From Selenomonas sp. TAMA-11512 (GTDB lineage Bacteria > Bacillota > Negativicutes > Selenomonadales > Selenomonadaceae), in the NCBI RefSeq assembly GCF_037076525.1, contig NZ_AP029018.1:1885001-1949000 (forward strand): a stretch of DNA of 64,000 bases. Reading direction: 5' to 3'. Of this stretch, positions 17,501 through 25,461 are shown one piece after another (position 1 is the stretch's first letter; each line of letters begins with the position of its first letter). Position numbers and translations under genes: made by a program. The notes under the pieces are model-generated. The model ran no database searches. It was not told where the DNA came from and worked only from the letters and a program-made list of their open reading frames with translations.

Positions 17501-18625
17501 CTATCCCTCCTCTTTCTGCAGATCAATCACACGACAGACGTACGATTCCGCGCGCGGCAGATGTCCCGCCTCTGTCTCGTACTTTGCAAGCAGCTCCTCG
17601 GCGTACTTGATGATGACCTCCGGCGGCATCGTCTTCATGCACTTCATATTCTCCTCCCCCGGCAGGGGACAGTCATGCTTCCCGCACGGATGACAGCCGA
17701 CGGGCGTCTTGATGAGCACGTCCCGTTCATCATAGGGATAAAAACCGGGCACGGGACTTGCGCCGAACATCGTGACAATCGGGACACGCATGGCGACACC
17801 GACATGCATGGGACCGGAATCCGTCGTAATGAACAGAACACACTGCTTGAGCATTCCGGCGAGCTCGCCGAGGGAAAGCTTGCCCGTAAAGACGTGCAGG
17901 TGAGGGCTTGCCTTCTCCTCCATCTTCTCGATGCACGCCTCGACGAGCGCCGTATCCATCGGACCGCCGAAAAAAGCGATGCCGTAGTCCCTGCGCAGAA
18001 AGTGATCGGCGACCTCGGCAAAGTAGCCGTCGAGCCACCGCTTCGTGCGCCAGCTCGCTCCGATGTTCAGGGCAATGACCTTTTTGCCCGCGGGGAAGTG
18101 CTCAGCAAATATGCGCTTCGCACGCTCCATCGCTCCCGGCGGCAGCTCCATCTCGAGTCCGCCGTCGTCGATGTGATCGATGAGCCCCGTTTTCTCAAGC
18201 ACCTCAAAGTGCGAGTGTATCTGATGCATGACCGCCTTTTTATTGGGCAGGACCCGGTCGAAGAAAAACGAAAAGAGCGGCTTGCTGTATCCGACGATTT
18301 TCGATGCCCCCGAAAAGGCCGCCAATGCAGACGCGCGCTCATTTCTATGAAGATTTACCGCCAGGTCGAAGTGATGCTTTCGCACCTTTTGCACGAAGTG
18401 CAAAAAGGACAGCGGATGATTATCCTCCCCCTTTTTATCGAGGAGGATGCAGTCGTCTATATGCGGATTGTATGCGACAAGATCGCCCAGCTTCCTGTCC
18501 GCCAGAAGTGTGAGCCGTGCCTTCGGATAGTTGGATCGCAGCGTCCGCAGCACAGGCGTCACGAGCATGAGGTCGCCGATGTGCATGAGATTGATGACGA
18601 GTATGTTCTTGTAGGCCGCTTTCAC
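17501..18625 (-). CDS. Glycosyltransferase family 9, LPS heptosyltransferase-like
   Basis: A 374-residue GT9 enzyme that should transfer ADP-heptose to the LPS core on the inner face of the membrane. It has the N-terminal INLMHIGDLMLVTPVLRTLR, AVNLHRNERASALA, LNIGASWRTKRW, and the ADP-heptose-binding FITTDSGPMHVGVAMRVP with GASPVPGFYPYDERD. Cys residues near the C-terminus (VGCHPCGKHDCP) recall the heptosyltransferase III/WaaQ group, but the acceptor cannot be fixed. GTG start. Confidence 0.9.
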   Translation of the reverse strand: MKAAYKNILVINLMHIGDLMLVTPVLRTLRSNYPKARLTLLADRKLGDLVAYNPHIDDCILLDKKGEDNHPLSFLHFVQKVRKHHFDLAVNLHRNERASALAAFSGASKIVGYSKPLFSFFFDRVLPNKKAVMHQIHSHFEVLEKTGLIDHIDDGGLEMELPPGAMERAKRIFAEHFPAGKKVIALNIGASWRTKRWLDGYFAEVADHFLRRDYGIAFFGGPMDTALVEACIEKMEEKASPHLHVFTGKLSLGELAGMLKQCVLFITTDSGPMHVGVAMRVPIVTMFGASPVPGFYPYDERDVLIKTPVGCHPCGKHDCPLPGEENMKCMKTMPPEVIIKYAEELLAKYETEAGHLPRAESYVCRVIDLQKEEG

Positions 18626-18669
18626 AAATTCACCTTCTTAAGGAAGAAACACCTCTTGCTGCACTGTCT

Positions 18670-19716
18670 TCACGGACACTCCCCTCTTCGGAGGGGTCTG
18701 TTCAGCACGCGTCTGATCTTCGCCTGCACTTCGGCGACCGTAATCTTCGCCAGACAATCCATGCCCCGCGCGCAGCTGCGCTTCCAGCAGTAACGGCAGT
18801 CGCGGTCGATCTCTATGGCGTTCTCAAGCTGCCCGTAGGGACCGTTGCGATTCGCGTCGGTCGGGCCCAGCAGCATAATGGTCTTTCGGCGCAGGCCCGC
18901 CGCCATGTGCACGGGTCCCGTATCCCCGCCGATGACGAGAGCCGCCCGATCGATGAGCGCCGCCAGCTCGATGAGCGACGTGCGCCCGACAAGGCTCACG
19001 GGAGGTATCTGCGCCGTCGCCGCAATCGATGCGGCAAGGTTGTCATCGAGCGCTCCGCCGCCCGCCAAGATGGGAATAATGCCCTCTCCGAAGAGCCAGT
19101 CCGAGAGCGCGCTGTAGTAATTCGTCGGCCAGCGCTTGTTCGGCCAGTTCGCGCCGATGGCAAGCACGGCATAGGGACGGCTCTCGGGGACGGCCTGCGC
19201 GCGCAGAAGCGTCTCTACACGCGCTCTCGCCTCATCGGGTATCGTGATGGGGAAGCTCACCTCCTCGACTTGGCAGCCGATGGCGCGCGCCACATCGAGA
19301 TAGCGTTCCACGATATGCCCCCCGGCATGTGCGCCGCGGACAGGCCTGCTCAGCAGATTGCTCCCCTCGCGCATATTGCTCGTACCGTATTTCTCCCTGG
19401 CACCCGCCTGTGCAATGATGGAGGCGGACTTGAAAAGTCCCTGCAAGTCAAGTGAAGCATCGTATCGGCGCTGGCGGATGCGGCGGCGAAACGGCAGATA
19501 ATTTGTCATAAAGCCCTGAAAGGATTTAAAGTCTTTCTTCGGGAATACGATCAAGTCATCGATGTAGGGATTTTCCTCCAGCAGAGGATATGCCGGCGGC
19601 TCGACGACCCAAGTCAAATGAGATGTCGGAAACGTCTCCTTTATCGCATACGAAACAGGCAACGCATGAATCACATCACCGATTGCCGAAAGCTTCACTA
19701 CGATAAAGTTCTGCAT
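18670..19716 (-). CDS. Glycosyltransferase family 9, LPS heptosyltransferase I/II-like
   Basis: A 348-residue GT9 protein. It starts MQNFIVVKLSAIGDVIHALP, typical of heptosyltransferase I, with ASLDLQGLFKSA, LAIGANWPNKRW and LVIGGDTGPVHMAAGLRRK, followed by GPTDANRNGPYG. It should add an inner-core heptose, probably the first. The C-terminus has the CRYCWKRSCARGMDC cysteine pattern also seen in the neighbour. It lies 6 bases after rfaE2 and is followed at 44 bases by the other GT9 gene. Confidence 0.9.
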   Translation of the reverse strand: MQNFIVVKLSAIGDVIHALPVSYAIKETFPTSHLTWVVEPPAYPLLEENPYIDDLIVFPKKDFKSFQGFMTNYLPFRRRIRQRRYDASLDLQGLFKSASIIAQAGAREKYGTSNMREGSNLLSRPVRGAHAGGHIVERYLDVARAIGCQVEEVSFPITIPDEARARVETLLRAQAVPESRPYAVLAIGANWPNKRWPTNYYSALSDWLFGEGIIPILAGGGALDDNLAASIAATAQIPPVSLVGRTSLIELAALIDRAALVIGGDTGPVHMAAGLRRKTIMLLGPTDANRNGPYGQLENAIEIDRDCRYCWKRSCARGMDCLAKITVAEVQAKIRRVLNRPLRRGECP

Positions 19717-19722
19717 TCCGCT

Positions 19723-20193
19723 TTAGCCCCCACATCTTTCTATCGCGGAAATAATCGATGTCGTCGACTTGCCCGGCACGAGATCGATAAAGGCGACCTC
19801 GCCGCCGTAGCTTTCAACGATTTTTGCCTCCGGCAGCGTCTCCCGCGTGTAGTCGCCGCCCTTGGCGTAGATGTTCGGACGCACTTTGGAAATGAGTGTT
19901 TCCGCCGTATCCTCCTCAAAGAGGACGACATAGTCCACCGACTTCAGCGCGCCGACGACCTCCGCGCGGTCAAGCTCCGTATTGACGGGACGGCTCTCGC
20001 CCTTCAGACGCTTGACAGAGGCGTCGCTGTTGAGTCCGAGAATAAGACAATCGCCCAGCGCGCGGGCTGCGGCCAGATAGCGCACATGCCCCGCGTGAAC
20101 GATGTCAAAGCAGCCGTTCGTGAATACGACTTTTGCGCCGGCCTCCTTGAGCGTCGCCGCAAAGGCTTCAATTTTATCCGCTGGAATTCGCAT
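19723..20193 (-). CDS. rfaE2: D-glycero-beta-D-manno-heptose 1-phosphate adenylyltransferase
   Basis: A 156-residue nucleotidyltransferase equal to the C-terminal half of HldE; it forms ADP-D,D-heptose. VVFTNGCFDIVHAGHVRYLA holds the HxGH motif, and INTELDRAEVVGALKSVDYV and GGDYTRETLPEA are typical. SD GGAGACGGATAC. It is placed right after the second kinase copy (20231-21220), the same order as in fused HldE but split by 37 bases. Confidence 0.95.
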   Translation of the reverse strand: MRIPADKIEAFAATLKEAGAKVVFTNGCFDIVHAGHVRYLAAARALGDCLILGLNSDASVKRLKGESRPVNTELDRAEVVGALKSVDYVVLFEEDTAETLISKVRPNIYAKGGDYTRETLPEAKIVESYGGEVAFIDLVPGKSTTSIISAIERCGG

Positions 20194-20230
20194 GTATCCG
20201 TCTCCATTGTGCTGTAAAGCTCCGATTCCC

Positions 20231-21220
20231 TTACTGTTTCAAAATCTCCCGCAATTCGTCCGCCGATACGGTAGCCGTCCCCATCTTGCGGACAGCTACG
20301 CCCGAAGCGATGTTCGCGAGTTCCGCAGCAGCCGGAGGAGCCGCTCCGGCGGCAATTGCCAGCATAAACATCGCCACGCACGTATCGCCTGCGCCGGAGA
20401 CATCGAAGACCTCGCTCTTGTCCGAGACGGGGATATCGTGTATCGATCCGTCCGCCTCAAAGAGCACCATGCCCTTTTCTCCGCGCGTGACGAGAACGCC
20501 TGCCGCATCGAGGCTGTGCAGGAGCTCCTGCCCCGCCTCAAACAGCTCTTCCTCCGTCTTCAGCGTGCGTCCGACAGCGGCTGCGAGCTCTCCGTCATTC
20601 TGCTTGACATAATCGATGCCGTGAAACGACTTCACATCGTAGCGCGAATCCACCATCGTGGGAATGCCCTTCTTACGGCAGGCCGCAATGATACTCCTTC
20701 GAATCTCCTGCGTCACCGTCCCCGATCCGTAATCGGACAGGACAACCCCCTCCACCTTGGGAAGGAGGCGCAAACAGCCCGCGAGCAGTTCCTTTTCCGC
20801 CGTCTCCGACAGAGGCTCCTTGGACTCCCTGTCGATGCGGACAATCTGCTGGCTGACCGTCGCCCTGCCGCCCGCAATGATGCGCGTCTTTGAAATGGTC
20901 GGGCGTCCCTCAAGAGCGACCATGGTATTTGTATCCACGCCGTTCCTGCCGAGCACTTCCCTGAGCCTCTCTCCGACGCCGTCCGTACCAACGACGCCGG
21001 CCGCGAAGATGCGTCCGCCGAGCGTCGCGCCGTTGTTGGCAACGTTGGCAGAGCCGCCGGCGACGATCTTTTCGCCGACCTCCTCCAGCACGAGCACGGG
21101 CGCTTCCCTCGAAATCCTCGATATGCGTCCGTCGATGTAGCGGTCCGCTACGACATCGCCGATGACAAGGAGCGCCTTGCCCGCCATCTCATCCATCCAA
21201 ACAGAAAGCTCCGCCTTCAT
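20231..21220 (-). CDS. PfkB-family RfaE1-type heptose-7-phosphate kinase, copy 2
   Basis: A 329-residue PfkB kinase related to copy 1 (16501-17499) but clearly diverged. It reads GDVVADRYIDGRISRISREA, GGSANVANNGATLGG, VLSDYGSGTVTQEIRRSI, and DVSGAGDTCVAMFMLA. It is directly upstream of rfaE2 and may be the functional HldE kinase partner, with copy 1 carrying another substrate or anomer, or the reverse. I start at the ATG at 21220 with GGGAGGG upstream; a start nine codons earlier lacks a site. Transcribed after the LptD-like gene. Confidence 0.85.
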   Translation of the reverse strand: MKAELSVWMDEMAGKALLVIGDVVADRYIDGRISRISREAPVLVLEEVGEKIVAGGSANVANNGATLGGRIFAAGVVGTDGVGERLREVLGRNGVDTNTMVALEGRPTISKTRIIAGGRATVSQQIVRIDRESKEPLSETAEKELLAGCLRLLPKVEGVVLSDYGSGTVTQEIRRSIIAACRKKGIPTMVDSRYDVKSFHGIDYVKQNDGELAAAVGRTLKTEEELFEAGQELLHSLDAAGVLVTRGEKGMVLFEADGSIHDIPVSDKSEVFDVSGAGDTCVAMFMLAIAAGAAPPAAAELANIASGVAVRKMGTATVSADELREILKQ

Positions 21221-21280
21221 ATAAGCCCTCCCTGTCTTATAGCGCATGTGTACATCGTGGCGCCCCGTACAAGAGGCGTA

Positions 21281-22822
21281 TCACCACGGCGTGAAATCAA
21301 GGTGCACGCTGAACTTATCACGCTTCGCGCGATATCGGGTGATGAGCTGCACGCAGTGCAGGTCATGGAACCAGTAGTAATCGATATCCTTGAGACTCTT
21401 CGCCTCGAGATCATACGCCGTCGAATAGACGAGGCGGTCGAACGGCGACAGCTGATAGCTGAAGCCCCAATAAACGGCGCGCGCGTAGTCATCCGTCTCA
21501 TAGTCGAAGAGCGTATCTTGATTCTGCGCCGAGGTCTTTGAATAGCTGTACCTCGTAAACATGTAGAAGTCGTCGCTGAAGCGCTTCAGGAGCGTCCCCG
21601 TCCAGCTGAGACCGCGAACGATCGAATCATTGTAGCTCTCCTTCGTCACGGAATAGTCGGTCGACAGATTGAGCCACATGCTGTCGGAGAAGTAGATCGG
21701 CGCGTGCGAGAGTCCGACCTTCCACTTCGTATGCATGCTTCGATAGTGCGAATTCTGCCACTTGCCCCGTTCCGCCTCGACGGAGAAGGAAAGCGGCGAG
21801 TGTCCGATCCGATGCCCGTAGTTATATCGAATGGCGGGATAACGCTTGAGCCAGCGCTCATCGCCGTCCTGGTAGTGCCCGTACTGCAGGCGGAACGTAC
21901 CGAATTTGCCCGCATCCCAGCGGAGCTCCGCGTTGCTCTTGTCGCCTTCGTTCGTCGTAATGCGGAACATCGGAATGAACGCAAGACTGTCCGTGATCCG
22001 ATATTCTCTCTTCTGCGAGACGACGAGGCCGTCGTCATTGTTGTAGCGCACGCGCGGGAACTCCGACGAGGAACTTTCCGCGCCCGGACTGATATCCGCC
22101 ACATAGCGGTCCCGATGCGAGACGAGCACTTTCCCGATCCAGAAGTCGCAGTCATACATGTACATCTTGTCGTTCGGATAGATTTCGATGAGCTGCGCGC
22201 TCGTGTGATAGTCCGGCTTCTCCGAGGAGCACTTCGTAATCGTACCTTCGCGAATGATGATCTTATCCGGGTAAATCTCAAACTTCTTGCCCGTTATGTA
22301 GTTGTGGCCGACCTTGCCCTTTGCCGACTCCATCGTCCCGATATGCGTACCGTAATTGTAGTGAATCTGCCACCCGTGGAGATTCACGCGCGGCGTCGCC
22401 GGATCGAGCTGTATCATGACGCCCTCGTCATCGACATAGACATCCTGGCTGATCGTATTGCCGCGAATCTCCTGCGACGCGAATTGACGATTGTCCAGCT
22501 GCGTCACCTTGACATTGCCGCGGGCGAGAAACTCGCCCGTCTCCTGATCGTAGGTGACGTCATCCCCCTCAAAGGCGGTCGGCAATCGGGCGCCCTCTGC
22601 CAGCGGATACTTCACGCGCTTCTGCATCTCCGCCGTCTTGTCGAGCACCGCCTGCTGATTCTCATCGAGGATATTCTCCCGACGCCGTCTGCGGTCATTT
22701 TCAATGAAATCGAGAACGTTTGCCGACGTATCCGTACTCGAACTGTACGTATCAGCCAGAGCGTATGATGGCGTCATCACGAGACACAACAGTGCAAGCG
22801 CCGCCGTCTTCTTATTGAACAT
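21281..22822 (-). CDS. LptD/OstA-like outer-membrane protein
   Basis: A 513-residue exported protein. The signal peptide is residues 1-23 (ends YALA-DT). After a charged region rich in Arg, residues 85-230 form an OstA-type jellyroll (VTYDQETGEFLARGNVKVTQ). The rest is rich in alternating aromatic residues and Tyr pairs and should be a beta-barrel, ending in an aromatic residue (FTPW). It is much shorter than the LptD of E. coli (near 780) but follows its domain order. Its place at the head of the heptose cluster supports a role in placing LPS in the outer membrane. Confidence 0.82.
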   Translation of the reverse strand: MFNKKTAALALLCLVMTPSYALADTYSSSTDTSANVLDFIENDRRRRRENILDENQQAVLDKTAEMQKRVKYPLAEGARLPTAFEGDDVTYDQETGEFLARGNVKVTQLDNRQFASQEIRGNTISQDVYVDDEGVMIQLDPATPRVNLHGWQIHYNYGTHIGTMESAKGKVGHNYITGKKFEIYPDKIIIREGTITKCSSEKPDYHTSAQLIEIYPNDKMYMYDCDFWIGKVLVSHRDRYVADISPGAESSSSEFPRVRYNNDDGLVVSQKREYRITDSLAFIPMFRITTNEGDKSNAELRWDAGKFGTFRLQYGHYQDGDERWLKRYPAIRYNYGHRIGHSPLSFSVEAERGKWQNSHYRSMHTKWKVGLSHAPIYFSDSMWLNLSTDYSVTKESYNDSIVRGLSWTGTLLKRFSDDFYMFTRYSYSKTSAQNQDTLFDYETDDYARAVYWGFSYQLSPFDRLVYSTAYDLEAKSLKDIDYYWFHDLHCVQLITRYRAKRDKFSVHLDFTPW

Positions 22823-22840
22823 TACGATATCTCATCCCCA

Positions 22841-23764
22841 TTACTCCGCACTCGTCGGCACACCGTAGAGCACTGTATCTTCCTTCGTCTGAATGTAGAG
22901 CTCCGTCCCCTCCGGGTACTTGATGTTCTTCCCCTTGATAAAGGCACCGCCGATGATGCCCACCGGGCCGAGGATCACCATGCCCGCGATGCTGGCACCG
23001 GCCGCCATTGCATAGCTCTCCATCGTCTCCTTGGATTTCTCGCCGACATGCGTTGTGACATCCGTGCCGTCCATCGCCTTCGTCGTGTGGAAGTCCACCT
23101 CGAGCTCCGCGTTGCGGCCGAAGTTTTGCGCCTGCTTGACCTTCATAACCGTCCCCGTTCCGGGCTGTCCTTTTGCGAAGACAAGCATGCCGTCCAGGAC
23201 AACATCCTCCGCGACACGATACCTGACTATATCTTTGACCTTGACATTCTTGACGTTGACCTCTTCCGCCAAGGCGATCTTGATCAGCGTATCCGCCGGT
23301 ACCGTCACCTCTTCCAGCGGCACTTCATAGGAGCCGAAAGCGTGCTCTCCGAGTGTGGATATGCGCTTTTGGTACGTCCCCTCCGAAGGTGTTCCCGCGA
23401 TCTGCATCTCCATATCCGTGATGCGCGTATCGACCGGCTTGGAGCTGACCTCATGCGTGATGCCCCACTCGACCGCGTTGAGCTGCGTCAAAAGGCCGGG
23501 AGACATGCTGTTGTCATAGATATCCCCATAGACGAGGTTAACGCGTTCAAGCATACTGCCTGCGTTGTGCTTCCCGAGATAATCCTTCTCTATCCTGTTG
23601 ATGCGATTGAGGAACGCCCCTGTCTGCGCTGCGCCGTACGTCTCCACCTCGACCGTTTCCAGCTTCGACTGCACCGTGTTTTCCGCGGCCGCAAAGCTCG
23701 TCCCCACGCTTGAGATAAAAAGCGCGCCCGACAGCACGGCACTCATCCATTTCTTGTATCGCAT
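22841..23764 (-). CDS. Exported protein of unknown function
   Basis: A 307-residue protein with a signal peptide (MRYKKWMSAVLSGALFISSV, cleavage near SFAAAE). I recognise no family. The first half has repeated helical units spaced around LNRINRIEKDYLG, LERVNLVYGDIYD and MEMQIAGTPSEGTYQKRIST. The middle part, from about 165 to 245, is Val- and Lys-rich beta (VPADTLIKIALAEEVNVKNV). A Gly/Ala/Met hydrophobic stretch near 265-285 is followed by PEGTELYIQTKEDT. It resembles a periplasmic or envelope-anchoring protein. It stands 18 bases before the LptD-like gene and is probably co-transcribed. The ATG at 23764 follows GAGGAGG. Confidence 0.75.
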   Translation of the reverse strand: MRYKKWMSAVLSGALFISSVGTSFAAAENTVQSKLETVEVETYGAAQTGAFLNRINRIEKDYLGKHNAGSMLERVNLVYGDIYDNSMSPGLLTQLNAVEWGITHEVSSKPVDTRITDMEMQIAGTPSEGTYQKRISTLGEHAFGSYEVPLEEVTVPADTLIKIALAEEVNVKNVKVKDIVRYRVAEDVVLDGMLVFAKGQPGTGTVMKVKQAQNFGRNAELEVDFHTTKAMDGTDVTTHVGEKSKETMESYAMAAGASIAGMVILGPVGIIGGAFIKGKNIKYPEGTELYIQTKEDTVLYGVPTSAE

Positions 23765-23954
23765 AAATATATGCCTCCTCTTTATACATCCGGTCACCGC
23801 AAAACAGCAATATTACTCAACTTGCATATTTCTATATAAGCCTTGAAAATCCTTTATTTCATCCTTGAAAGGCATATTTTCTAAGAGAAATTTTATAAAA
23901 TGGGCAAATAGTTTTACATGCCTGTCTCCCCGCAAAACAGTTTGCATACAAACA

Positions 23955-23985
23955 GAGGAGCCCCGACATCTTGTCGAGGCTCCTC
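23955..23985 (-). terminator. Hairpin after ddh, likely terminator
   Basis: A 14-bp stem GAGGAGCCCCGACA / TGTCGAGGCTCCTC (one G-T type mismatch) with a 3-base loop 17 bases downstream of the ddh stop. The T-run after it is weak. The rest of 23765-24002 is AT-rich and holds nothing else I can name. Confidence 0.7.
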
Positions 23986-24002
23986 CAATACGTTATATGC
24001 AA

Positions 24003-24983
24003 TTACAGCAGATGCGCTCTGAGCTCTTCGCCCGACTGTCTGCAGAGGTATGCGGGCGGGATGTCGAAGACCGTCTTCGCTCCCTTCGCCCCCTCGGCGG
24101 CAAGGCGATGCGCCGCGCGCGCGTAGGCAATGAGGACACTCGTCGTGAACTCGGGATTCGAGTCAAGCTTGAGGCTGTATTCGATGACGTGATGATACTC
24201 CTTATCGAATCCCGTCACACCCGTGCGGAAGACGACACCCGCATGCGGAAGACCCGCGTGCTTTGCCTCGAGCTCCTCCTCACTGATGAAGTGCACCGTC
24301 GTGTCATACGGCTCGAAATAATCCGGCATCGTCTTGATTGCCTTCTCGACAGCCGCCGCATCCGCGCCTTCCTCGAGGACGACATAGCACTCGCGCGTGT
24401 GCTTCTCTCGCGTCGTCAGCTCCGGATTCTGTCCGCTTCGCACGGCGTCCAGCGCAGCCGGTACCGGCACGGTATACTGCTTCGCGTTCCTGACGCCCGG
24501 CACGCGGCGGATGGCATCCGAATGCCCCTGGCTGACGCCGCGCCCCCAGAACGTGTAGTCCCTGCCCTCCGGCAGCACGGCATTCGCGTAGACGCGAGCC
24601 AGCGAGAAGAGACCCGGATCCCAGCCGACCGAGATGACGGCGACATGATTCGAGCTCTGCGCTGCCTGATGGACAGCCGCAAAGTGCTCAGGAATATGCG
24701 CGTGGTTATCAAAGCTGTCGACGACGTGAAAATGCTTCGCATACTCCGGTGTCTGCTTCGGCAGATCCGTTGCGCTGCCTCCGCAGAGAATGAGGACATC
24801 CACCTTATCCTTCCAAGCCTCGGCCTCCGAGACCGGAACCACCGGCACACCGGCTGTCCGGATCTTGACGGACGCGGGGTCGCGGCGCGTAAAGACCGCA
24901 GCAAGCTCCATATCATCATTCTGACGCACGGCAGCCTCGACGCCGCGGCCAAGATTACCGTATCCCGAAATTGCAATTCTCAT
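24003..24983 (-). CDS. ddh: meso-Diaminopimelate dehydrogenase
   Basis: A 326-residue NADP-dependent enzyme that makes meso-DAP directly from tetrahydrodipicolinate and ammonia. The N-terminus MRIAISGYGNLGRGVEAAVR is the nucleotide-binding fold. VLILCGGSATDLPKQTPEYA, VSVGWDPGLFSLARVY and YTFWGRGVSQGHSDAIRRV match Ddh. I choose the ATG at 24983 with AAAGGTTGG upstream; a longer open frame upstream has no conserved sequence. Monocistronic. The upstream region 24984-25168 has only a TATACT-type -10 candidate. Confidence 0.95.
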   Translation of the reverse strand: MRIAISGYGNLGRGVEAAVRQNDDMELAAVFTRRDPASVKIRTAGVPVVPVSEAEAWKDKVDVLILCGGSATDLPKQTPEYAKHFHVVDSFDNHAHIPEHFAAVHQAAQSSNHVAVISVGWDPGLFSLARVYANAVLPEGRDYTFWGRGVSQGHSDAIRRVPGVRNAKQYTVPVPAALDAVRSGQNPELTTREKHTRECYVVLEEGADAAAVEKAIKTMPDYFEPYDTTVHFISEEELEAKHAGLPHAGVVFRTGVTGFDKEYHHVIEYSLKLDSNPEFTTSVLIAYARAAHRLAAEGAKGAKTVFDIPPAYLCRQSGEELRAHLL

Positions 24984-25168
24984 ATTGTACCAACCTTTCT
25001 TGAGAAACCGCGGACAAGGCAATCCTGCCGCATACATCCGTGCTTTCTTATAAAACATGTATCGAAAAAATAGTATACAACCATCCGCCGCAAAAATAAA
25101 GACCATATATGGAAAAACATTGTATACATAAAGAAAAATCGAATTTCTGTCTGCAGCCGCAGCAAATA

Positions 25169-25200
25169 AGAGACCTGCGCTCTGATGAACGCAGGTCTCT
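25169..25200 (-). terminator. Terminator at the end of the feo operon
   Basis: An 11-bp perfect stem AGAGACCTGCG / CGCAGGTCTCT just after the small Cys-rich gene. The minus-strand continuation is TTATTTGC, a weak T-run. Confidence 0.75.
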
Positions 25201-25203
25201 AAG

Positions 25204-25380
25204 CTATACAGCTCCGTCTTTTTTCCCCGCATGCCGGCTTGCGCAGCCTCCCTGACAAGAGGAGCAGGATGTGCTGCCGGCATAGCAGTCGCTCTTCCCC
25301 TCGCGGAAGTTGCGCCAGATATGACGGAATGCGAAGAACAACGCGATGGCGACCAAAGCGCCGACAATCCATGTACTCAT
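25204..25380 (-). CDS. FeoB-associated Cys-rich membrane protein
   Basis: A 58-residue protein. One N-terminal transmembrane helix (WIVGALVAIALFFAFRHIW) is followed by a cytoplasmic Cys-rich tail (CYAGSTSCSSCQGGC, five cysteines) and a Lys-rich end. This is the layout of the small FeoB-associated proteins seen after feoB in Firmicutes. They may act as the third Feo component in place of FeoC. The start at 25380 has GGAAGGGG upstream. It lies 81 bases after feoB, with a hairpin between. Confidence 0.88.
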   Translation of the reverse strand: MSTWIVGALVAIALFFAFRHIWRNFREGKSDCYAGSTSCSSCQGGCASRHAGKKDGAV

Positions 25381-25402
25381 AAGCAGACCCCTTCCGTCAT
25401 TT

Positions 25403-25439
25403 GGCCTGACAGCACTCCTCTATGGAGACAGGTCAGGCC
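25403..25439. other. Hairpin between feoB and the Cys-rich gene
   Basis: Stem GGCCTGAC / GTCAGGCC enclosing 21 bases. No T-run follows on the minus strand, so it could be a processing or attenuation site rather than a full terminator. Confidence 0.5.
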
Positions 25440-25461
25440 GGCCACCGCACGTGCCTGTCTG

